Positions 56,206-64,000 of a DNA stretch of 64,000 bases are shown here, in pieces. Below the pieces are notes generated by a model, which had not been told where the DNA came from, searched no databases, and worked only from the letters and a program-made list of their open reading frames with translations. Both the position numbers and the translations under genes were made by a program. Each line of letters starts with the position of its first letter. Within the stretch, counting starts at the first letter, position 1. Source of the stretch: Hippasteria phrygiana. Lineage: Eukaryota > Echinodermata > Asteroidea > Valvatida > Goniasteridae. The DNA lies in contig JAZGUH010000057.1 in NCBI GenBank assembly GCA_037893225.1, forward strand, positions 1,054,001 to 1,118,000. The letters run 5' to 3'.

Positions 56206-56513
56206 GTTTGTACATGACTGGCAAAAATCAATCTTTGATGAAAAATAATTTTAAAATTAGACTATTCTGCATTTATTATTTATTCATTCACATTGGCGAA
56301 TTAACATCCCAGATTAAAGTGCACACCTGCAGGTAAATTGTCATTATCTGGGGCGTAGCAAGAAAGATCAGAAACTCCAAGTTATTCAAATTTGAAGTTA
56401 AAGTACGTATACTATAGGCCTACATGCATCCACAGTGTTCATGTGGATATGTACATTGTACATGTTTATAAGTGGCTTTTGTACACAGTACATCCACGTT
56501 TTTTCAAACGTAT
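56206..56513. other. Unassigned spacer
   Basis: AT-rich DNA between the LINE and the solo LTR. Nothing recognised. Confidence 0.35.
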
Positions 56514-57261
56514 TGTAACGAAACATTGAGTTAGGGATCTAGTACCAGTCTAGGGTACGTACTGGTGCCCGCGTCGGTGGTCCCATGCTGCTACAGCTAG
56601 CTTTGCAGCGCATTGTATTTGCCCGAGGTATGGCAGTGAGCACGTGCCGCCCGCGAGTATAAAATGACGCGTCGGCCGTGCGTGGCTCTCTTGCTTTTTG
56701 CTCTCTTGAGTCTCGCACGTCGCTCTGAGCAACTCTCCAACTTTGTGTGACTGCTTAGCGTTGCCGCTGATTTTGGCCTTGAATCTTGAGTCTCCGCCGC
56801 TACCGCTAATCACCTAGCGCGCAGAGAAGCGGGACCCACCGAGCGGGCTACCTTGAGCATATAGTCGGTGAGTGAACACCGCAGAGTAAACCAACCAAGT
56901 TATGACTGAGTTTCAGTTTACTTAAGGAGTCGCCTATCTAGGAGTCGCCTATCTAGGAGTCGCCTATCTAGGCGGGAGTTGAATAAACCACTGTGTACAC
57001 AAATATCTGACGCACTGCGACTTGGTGATTTGTATGTTTTCAATCGAGTGAGTGAGCCTATTGAGGTGAGCGTGAATGCGTGAATGTTACTGGCCAACTG
57101 TGGTGTCTGGGGGTGTAGACTTCCTCCAAACGGAGTTACGTCCCGGGTTTCCCGATCACCGCTTGTCGGGAAGGCCCTATCCTGTCAGCGATCGCTTGGT
57201 GGCATCCCCAGTCAGGAAGTAGGGCGGAAGGGCCGCCGGACCGCTACAGTAGTATATTACA
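56514..57261 (+). mobile_element. Putative solo LTR
   Basis: 748 bp starting TGTAACG and ending TATTACA (TG...CA). It has a TATA box TATAAAA at 56658-56664 in a GC-rich setting and a polyadenylation signal AATAAA at 56982-56987, the order expected of an LTR. A 15-bp unit (AGGAGTCGCCTATCT) is repeated three times at 56925-56969. Flanking bases CGTAT and CGTCG match only at the first three of five. No primer site or gag follows. A host promoter of a small transcript is the alternative. Confidence 0.55.
56925..56969 (+). repeat. 15-bp tandem triplication
   Basis: AGGAGTCGCCTATCT three times without change (56925, 56940, 56955), in the R/U5 part of the putative LTR. Confidence 0.95.
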
Positions 57262-57436
57262 CGTCGAGTCGACCACAGGCGCATTTTGCATAATTGGGCA
57301 ACGGTCAGACCATAGAGGTCAGACCAGTCACGTGATATGAATAATGCATGTTTAGCCACGATTTCCATAGTCGGGTCCCGCCCTCAAAAGTAAGAATATC
57401 CAAGACGTTACTCTACATCCGTGATTGATCGCAAGC

Positions 57437-59290
57437 TAGTCTTGGTTCAAGACGACAGTGATCGATAATGGATCGTGTGGCGTCGCGTTTATTCGTTCCA
57501 TGCAGTGCGCCCTCTGACGGTACGATTAGACCAACTCATGGGCTCGCACTATCGTCTTGGGAATCCTGCAAAATATGGGCGCGGCTGTAATATGCAAATG
57601 AGTTTGTTTGTGTTAATATTCATAACCTTCGAACAACATGGCGCTTCATGCAGTCGGCGAACCTGATGACATACATACGATAGTTTGTATTTTTTAAGTC
57701 ACACATTTATTTTCATGTTGGCATACAATTCAAATACATGTAAGTTGATAATTAATCATTCATGAAGTTAATCATCCATACAGTTAATTGGTTGTTATAA
57801 TTAAATTAGTAATCTATAATAATATAACAATATAATATAACAATTATACACTGCAATACCAACATGTAGGAAGAGCGAAGCAAGCTTTTATGCTCTCCCT
57901 GGCCCTGTGAGGACAGAGGACAAATATATATTTCTACAAACGTGGGACGAGGAGACAAATATTATGAGACCAAACTGAAGTTATGTAAAGTGATACAAAA
58001 ATTATTACTAGTAACAATATTCTACTGACAAGGGACAAGAAGACGAAACTTGACTTAAATAGTATATGATGATAGTGTCTGGTTTGTGGGAAGAAACCGA
58101 AGATCGTATACGCGTAGCGCCGCGTATAGCTAGTACAGTTATACTAGGATCTTTGGAAGGAACAAATAACATGCAAAACATATGTCTCTTTTAAATAAAC
58201 GTGAAATTTATTGATGGTTTTTATTGGGGATATTGTTGGGATTATACTTCTCCGGTGCATTACGTTACGTGTGTGATTCATGTCACAAGTAATACTCAAA
58301 GCACTGTCGAGAATCACGGACGCATTTTTTAAAGTGAAATTCGTACTCTGAAATTCTGTATGAATTGTCACACAGGCTGGCCTGGGGGGTAAGGGTATAC
58401 AAGTCAGTGTTTATGACGGTTTTTAAATATCCCTATTTCCATTCATATTTGCCTCAACCACTCTTTCCTATTTGCCCCAACCACTCAAGCTGGATGTGAG
58501 ATTCGCCATGAGCCTAGAGCTGGAATTTTCAAGCTAAATTTAAACCATTCATACATGTCCATTCAAATTGGAAAGAAATACAATAGTGCAGGATTTCGTT
58601 TTCACTCTAGAGCCTGACCGCATAGTCGCCCGATTGCAGACTCCGACTGCAGGAATTACAGTCCCCGGTGTCCCGTCTTCGATCGACTGCTTAAAAAGGG
58701 CATCGATTGGCCGGGGAGCGTCCTTCTTCAGCACCTCTTCGGACAGGCTTTATCCAAAGCCAACTTGAAAGGTTTTGTACAATATGATACTACTAGGCTT
58801 GGTTGTGACGAGTGATTTGGAAATTGGAGGCGAAGTTGTTCTTGAAATCAAAACAGAGAGGCACAGGTTGAAAAATTAAGTGTTTGCCGAACCCAGTCGG
58901 CAAACACACCATGGAGGAAGGAGCACAAACCCTTCCTCTATGAACACACGAAACGGTCGTTCCCAGTCACATTTTCTGCTTGTAATTATTGTGCGATAAT
59001 CGCGTATCGCATATCGCGCGCTCGTTGACGTGACATGGCCATGCATGTTTACATTAGCCCAAAATCATATGCATGTGCGTTTTGCGATCGCTGATTGGGT
59101 CCCTAGGAAAGCCTAGGGAGAAATATAGAAAAAGTTAAACCGCTGGTGCAGGCCAGATTCCCAAGACGATAGTGCGAGCCCATGGGTTGGTCTAATCTTA
59201 CCGTCAGAGGGCGCACTGCATGGAACGAATAAACGCGACTGTGGACGCTACACGATCCATTATCGATCACTGTCGTCTTGAACCAAGACT
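57437..59290. mobile_element. Large inverted-repeat pair enclosing 1.6 kb
   Basis: Arm 57437-57570 reappears inverted at 59151-59290. Shared words include AGTCTTGGTTCAAGACGACA, GTGATCGATAATGGATCGTG, TTCCATGCAGTGCGCCCTCT and CTCGCACTATCGTCTTGGGA. The arms differ by a few substitutions and a small indel. Outside them AAGACGTTACT and CAAGACTATA also pair loosely (57405, 59355). The middle is AT-rich with no recognisable transposase. Confidence 0.7.
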
Positions 59291-59360
59291 AATTGCAAGC
59301 ACGCCTGCCGGTGACAGCCTGTAAATTGCGCCCTCTGTTGATGACAAGTATCAGACAGTA

Positions 59361-61190
59361 ACGTCTTGAACCAAGACTATATTTGGGGAGGAGAGAACGA
59401 GATATTTAGCAAACGCCAATCGACAATTAAAGTATCAAAGTGATAACCGTCCGGGCAAATGACAGGCCAAAACTGAAGTATGCGGTGGGCCATTTAGGAA
59501 TTACCAAGGTGCCGCAACTCTTGGTCTTCTTGAGATACTTGATTGTGTGTACAGTCAGGTTTACCGGCGGACACAAGTATTCGACCACGGTTGAGAAAAA
59601 GCGTCCATACCGGCGGTCCCACTGCACAAAAATCTAGAATTGAACTTATGTAATTTGCGAGTAGTTGGGGAAGCAAATCTGTCGACGGTGTGGGGCCCCC
59701 GGCAGACAGAGGGGTGAACCGTGTTTTGTTGGATATATAATGTTTTTTTGCATAATCTAAGCAAGGAGGCCATACTTTTTAAGAATTTGAATGATGACAT
59801 CATCTCAGGGTTGGGCAATTTTGGATATCAATTATTTATGTTTTTATTGATATTTTATCAATACACACGGTGTATTCACAGTTAAAACAAACAAAAAACT
59901 TACAAATGTTAATATAGATGTCCCACATTTACCTGTTAAGATGCATAAAACATAATAGCCTTTAAAAACTGGATGAAATGGTTGAGGTGCGGTTAGGGTG
60001 TGGCCTAGGGCGTGGATGTGGGTGTGGTTGGGGGCGTGGCTAGGGCGTAAACACGTTTAAATCCATTTTAACATTATTAACCCACACACTTGAGGTCAAT
60101 CCAATTACATGTACATGTAGCATTAAACATGAGTTTCTAAGAAAGGATATTAGGGCTACATTGGGGGCGTGGCTTGAGGAGATAAGTGTTGAATCAAATG
60201 TTACCTGACCAAACTTTCAGGTTAAATATAAGAAGTGTCATAATTATGTTGATTTTTAACTTATTAAAATGGTTGATAAGGTACAATGTATTAAGTCTGT
60301 GTGTACATGTGTACGCATTCATCCCGAGGACAGGGAACAAAATAATGATGTAAGAGGACAATGGGGTGTTCGAATCGAGGACGGTCCTCGATTCGAAGAC
60401 GTGTACAAAACCAATGGGAGCTGTTGCAAAAAAGTTAGAGTATTAACAAAAGAGGAACAATGGGAAGTCCTCGATTTACACCATACACACATATATGGGT
60501 GTGCCCCTGAGTGGGTTAGGCTATACGAGAGAGGACTTGGGACTATGGGGGATTAGGGATAAAAATGACACCGAGGACTTGGGCCGAGTCCTCGGGAGAA
60601 TTTGGTGTACAAACCTTATGGGAGCTGTTCGGAAAAAGTTAAAAGTACAAACATAGGGAACAAAAGAAGAGTTCCATTCATGGTCCTCATAAGTATAGGA
60701 AAACGCACATGGGTGTGTGTGTGTGTTTTTGGGGGGGTGGGACTATTTTGTTGTAACAAATTATTAGCCTGAATGTTCACTACAACTAAAATGTTCATTG
60801 AAATATTTCTCAGTCCAAGTACAATATTACAAGTAGAAGAGTTTTTCGGTGCAGAAATACACTGTACTTTAAAAGTGAAAACTTTCCTTGTGAGCATGAT
60901 TGGTTTACTTACTTCCCCACTCAACATTTATTTTTTAACATCCCACTAAAGGTTTCTCTTATTACAGGAAAGTCCTTAAAAAACAAAGATAGTTTTACTG
61001 ACCAACTGACCCATAAAAATGAAATTGGCCTTTAAAAAACACAATCTGTAATCATTGTCCTAAAAAAATGCAAGCTAAATTAAGAAAAAAACTGCCAAAA
61101 AAGCAACCTCTTATATATCCGGGTAATGCACACCATTTTCAATTTCAGTTAAATTACAAAGTAGTGCATCATGCAACTTCTGATTTAAAC
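59361..61190. other. Unassigned DNA with a short direct duplication
   Basis: Around 60401-60510 and 60603-60720 two related segments (GTGTACAAA...ATGGGAGCTGTT...AAAAAGTTA...GGGTGTG) form a diverged direct repeat. A palindromic CGAGGACGGTCCTCG lies near 60377. G-rich GGGCGTGG words cluster at 59990-60045. On the - strand a TTTATT near 60926 reads AATAAA and could end the transcript of the frame at 61191. Confidence 0.4.
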
Positions 61191-64000
61191 TTATTCATCA
61201 TTGTTGTCTTCGTCCAAATCTACAACTGTTTTGGTAAGGTCATTGCAGCAAGTAGCATCTCCTTTACAGGAACAGAAGATGGTGCACGGCAGCCTTGCTT
61301 TGTTGCATCCACATCTCATCAACTTGCAAGGAGTGTCACTCACACAGGAACACTTGATCAATTTCAGCACAGTGGCGGGTGCAAGTTCAACATTGTCAGG
61401 CACAGTAGTGGGAAGCATGGATTTGCCACCCTCATCACGAGTGAATCCATACTCTGAAGGATCTAGTGGTGGTGGGTCTGTATCAAGTGCTGCCTTCCAG
61501 ATGCATGTTTGCAGATGAGCCCTCTTGACATTTTCTATGAAAGCTTCTGTTGTTGGAGGCAAACTGCAAAACTTTGGAATGGATGTCGAGCCTTTGCCAG
61601 TTTTCTTCGCCCATGACTTCCAACGAGTTTCTGACATACTTCCACAGTTGGAATACCCGTAGCAGGCACTCATGAATTGTGTTGCTTGTTCAATGACATC
61701 TGCCAAAGCTGCATTGACATCACCCAGTAAGGACAAGGAATGTTCCTGCTGAAGCATTTTTACAGCAGTTTTCTTACCAATGCCAGAACAGCAAGCAACT
61801 GTGTCACATCCTGAGAGTGCATGAGCAGCTAACAACCCCGGAACAACAGACTTGTAAGCCTCAACAGTCTCACGAATGTCTGAAACTGCTCTGTCCTGAA
61901 CTGGGGATTCCATCACCACCAGAGAGGTTAGCTCCTCCTTTAGGTAGTGGTGCATCAACAGAACAAAAACATCTGTGTCGTCTGACAAAACTGATATGCC
62001 GACTTGCTCTGCCTTTGCGACTATCACCATTTGCTGAACAAGAATGTTATCTGCCTCTTCATGTGAAGTACGCATATCTTCTCTGTTAATGACTACACCT
62101 TTGTGTATTTCTACTGGTGTGTCATTCTCACCTGTGATGACTAATCTGTTTAACTGAGTGTAGTGTTGATGGAATTGCTTATCTTGGATAAGGGCTTCAC
62201 AAATTGCAGCAATGAGCTGCTTCTTGTTTGCTGGAACTGTCAGGATGACATTCTTTGGGTGGAGTTTCATGTGTTGTCCCATCTGATGAACTCTGCTTGC
62301 TGATGTAGCCCTGCCTGATCGAGTACAACTCTTGGTACTGAAATCCCTATATCTGTCAAACACTAGATACACATCACCAGCAGTAAGTTTCCGTTGGATA
62401 TATATCTTCATGTTGGCCACAAAGTCACCAACAGTACCATTGACTGGCCAGTGAACTATATACAGAATTGCCGAGCCATCAATGACTGTACATGATATGC
62501 TTTTTGATGTGTGCCTGATGGATACCTCCTTTTGAAGCAGTCTCTTCAGCTGAGATTTGCCCTTTGCAATTCTCATGTCTCCAGCATCTGTAAACATAGC
62601 TGTGGGTACAGGTGCCAGTTCATGTGCCAGGATGTCATGAACGTCAATTTCTCTAGAACTTGCTTGGAGACCCATCACTCTTGAATAGATAAGGCTTGTG
62701 TCAAACACTTTTGTTGAACCAACAGCTAGATGTTTTTTGGTCACAGCAAGTGTCTTAATCACTTTACTTATCTTGCCATAGAAAACCTCAGGCCAACTAC
62801 TCTCAAATTTCTCCTTTTGCTGATTTCCTATCTTAACAGCCTCTTGAACATTCACTGAAGGTTTTGCAAGTCGACTACTGGCAATGTTAACTATTTCATC
62901 AGGATGCAGAGAGGGGTCCAATGGATCAATGAACATGTCAAGCTTGTTTTTGATGTTTTTCCTATCGGCTTTGTCTGCAGCAACCCTTGATTTTGCTTCT
63001 TCCTTGTGAGTGTCTACACTGGGGTGTTCATTAATACTCAGGGAAGCAACATCAGATGCTAACTTGCTACACGTATGCAGGCCTAAAGCCCAGGTTTTGA
63101 GGGTCTCGGGACGGAGGGTGATGCCTATGATTCCACTTGGACCATGACCATACCTCATGAATGTTGTCTCAATAAACATATCACTCCATATGCCGTTCCA
63201 AATCCCTTGAGTGTGTCGCATGACATACTGTCCCTTCATAAAGAGATTCAAGATGGGTGATGGCAATGACTCCATGTCTCTCAGATAGTACAACCCATAC
63301 CTAGCATAATTAACATGCCCAGCTGCAAAGAAGTATGGTAGCATAAGGTTAACAGCTTGAAGATGTAGTGACCACTCTGCCTCCCTCTCAGCTCTGATGT
63401 ACATCATCATGATGAAGACAGGCTTGATGAGACATTCTATCCACAACTTGGCAGTTTTGCTTTTGCTGGCCAGGTCTTCAAGAATAGCAGTCAAGTCATC
63501 CATACACCGGATGTTATTTTCTACAACTGTCTTCCTCAATACTTCCTCTGCTACCATGCGAAGGGCTCTAACATTTTGTGGAAATTTCTTTCCACTCAGC
63601 ATCTTGGCAGTCCCACCAAATGCTGCTTCCATGACATCTGTTAGCCCGGTCTCTGCCATAAGGGTTCCAACTGAGCCAACAAAACTCATCAACATGTGCA
63701 TGCCTCCAAGACGGAGTACCACATTACTAAACCTTTCTGGATATGCCCAGATTATTTTCAGAGAAACTCTGTACAACTGCTGGTCACATGTGAACACCGT
63801 GAAGTCTTGTCCAGCTTGAGATGTCAACCGTTGAGCTTCACTCAAAGCCGTCATCATTGTGTCAGGATCTGATGGTGTCATATCAATTAGTGGCAGATAT
63901 GATGCTTTTGTTTTTGGCATGTGTGTCTGACCTTGTTCTCGATTCAGTCTGGTATTGTACCCATTAAATTCTGGACAATCTTCTTGGGTTAGCACATCTT
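61191..64000 (-). CDS. PIN/XPG-like nuclease-CXC fusion protein, 5' end beyond window
   Basis: An uninterrupted frame of at least 934 codons ends at TAA 61191-61193 and is open to the right edge. The first in-frame codon sometimes taken as a start (63993-63995) is GTG, so the true start lies outside. Counting from that codon: residues 1-490 are an uncharacterised, mainly helical region with LRLGGMHMLMSFVGSVG (94-110) and SDMFIETTFMRYGHGPSGII (271-290); residues about 500-750 look like a FEN1/XPG-type PIN nuclease, with VIDGSAILY (D506), YLVFDRYRDFSTK (D547), SHEEADNILVQQ (E646, E647, D649), VLSDDTDVFVLL (D672, D673, D675) and a helix-hairpin-like ALSGCDTVACCSGIGKKTAV (D731); residues 882-917 are a cysteine cluster C-x-C...C...C-x-C...C-x3-C-x-C...CC, like tesmin/TSO1 CXC domains. 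The tail is acidic (VVDLDEDNNDE). No intron in 2.8 kb. Similar multicopy proteins of unknown role are known to me in marine animals; function is not established. Confidence 0.7.
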   Translation of the reverse strand, partial: DVLTQEDCPEFNGYNTRLNREQGQTHMPKTKASYLPLIDMTPSDPDTMMTALSEAQRLTSQAGQDFTVFTCDQQLYRVSLKIIWAYPERFSNVVLRLGGMHMLMSFVGSVGTLMAETGLTDVMEAAFGGTAKMLSGKKFPQNVRALRMVAEEVLRKTVVENNIRCMDDLTAILEDLASKSKTAKLWIECLIKPVFIMMMYIRAEREAEWSLHLQAVNLMLPYFFAAGHVNYARYGLYYLRDMESLPSPILNLFMKGQYVMRHTQGIWNGIWSDMFIETTFMRYGHGPSGIIGITLRPETLKTWALGLHTCSKLASDVASLSINEHPSVDTHKEEAKSRVAADKADRKNIKNKLDMFIDPLDPSLHPDEIVNIASSRLAKPSVNVQEAVKIGNQQKEKFESSWPEVFYGKISKVIKTLAVTKKHLAVGSTKVFDTSLIYSRVMGLQASSREIDVHDILAHELAPVPTAMFTDAGDMRIAKGKSQLKRLLQKEVSIRHTSKSISCTVIDGSAILYIVHWPVNGTVGDFVANMKIYIQRKLTAGDVYLVFDRYRDFSTKSCTRSGRATSASRVHQMGQHMKLHPKNVILTVPANKKQLIAAICEALIQDKQFHQHYTQLNRLVITGENDTPVEIHKGVVINREDMRTSHEEADNILVQQMVIVAKAEQVGISVLSDDTDVFVLLMHHYLKEELTSLVVMESPVQDRAVSDIRETVEAYKSVVPGLLAAHALSGCDTVACCSGIGKKTAVKMLQQEHSLSLLGDVNAALADVIEQATQFMSACYGYSNCGSMSETRWKSWAKKTGKGSTSIPKFCSLPPTTEAFIENVKRAHLQTCIWKAALDTDPPPLDPSEYGFTRDEGGKSMLPTTVPDNVELAPATVLKLIKCSCVSDTPCKLMRCGCNKARLPCTIFCSCKGDATCCNDLTKTVVDLDEDNNDE

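Noticed and set aside
60269..60556. 95-codon + strand frame
   Set aside because: It covers a diverged direct repeat and a palindrome; no domain.
63397..63819. 140-codon + strand frame
   Set aside because: Antisense shadow of the nuclease-CXC reading frame.

Overview
The window is eukaryotic nuclear DNA. It is AT-rich, intron-bearing and crowded with transposable elements of animal type (Penelope-like, CR1/L2-like LINE, Gypsy, hAT, pogo/Tigger, IS630-like, Crypton-like, PIF/Harbinger-like, long foldback elements), with frequent TACATGTA and TAGGCCTA words. This fits a marine invertebrate deuterostome (echinoderm or hemichordate) best. The assignment is an inference from element content and base style, not from a marker gene.

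Only one ordinary host gene can be modelled. It encodes a type II (Golgi-style) nucleotide-diphospho-sugar glycosyltransferase on the + strand. A small first coding exon (5396-5468) carries the start codon and signal anchor, and a large terminal exon (48138-49102) carries the stem and catalytic domain with a DAD motif. The splice phases of the two exons fit exactly (1 base + 2 bases). If no exon lies between them, the intron is 42.7 kb and contains most of the mobile elements described here. A CCAAT/YY1-rich block at 3466-3873 is the likely promoter.

Layout. 1-1535: Penelope-like reverse transcriptase on the - strand, running off the left edge. 2041-2420: RecQ-helicase remnant. 5.7-16.7 kb: a series of hAT-like elements, several with exact 8-bp target-site duplications. 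19.5-25.2 kb: GTTTCC-motif region, a TIR element with a nested Harbinger-type MITE, then a long-armed foldback element with a second 0.9-kb element nested in it. 25.6-32.8 kb: LINE tail, minisatellites, broken IS630-like transposase, a 440-bp palindrome, a tRNA-derived SINE and nested MITEs. 33.1-40.3 kb: a decayed Gypsy-type retrotransposon whose gag resembles the PNMA family, cut at its 3' end by a hAT element (40.3-42.2 kb) that keeps the transposase zinc finger. 42.4-46.1 kb: pogo/Tigger element with a 22-bp satellite inside it, nested in another TIR element, then a Crypton-like element and a LINE tail. 48.1-49.1 kb: the glycosyltransferase terminal exon. 49.9-60 kb: a second large palindrome, THAP pseudogene, minisatellite, LINE copy, solo LTR and a 1.9-kb inverted-repeat pair. 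61.2-64.0 kb: an uninterrupted 934-codon reading frame on the - strand, open to the right edge.

That last frame is the best candidate for an undescribed system. It combines a large uncharacterised helical N-terminal region, a FEN1/XPG-like (PIN-fold) nuclease region with the expected acidic residues, and a C-terminal nine-cysteine CXC-type metal-binding domain, and it has no intron in 2.8 kb. Apart from it and the glycosyltransferase, nothing here looks like a working gene. Most other reading frames of 60-130 codons are chance or transposon debris.
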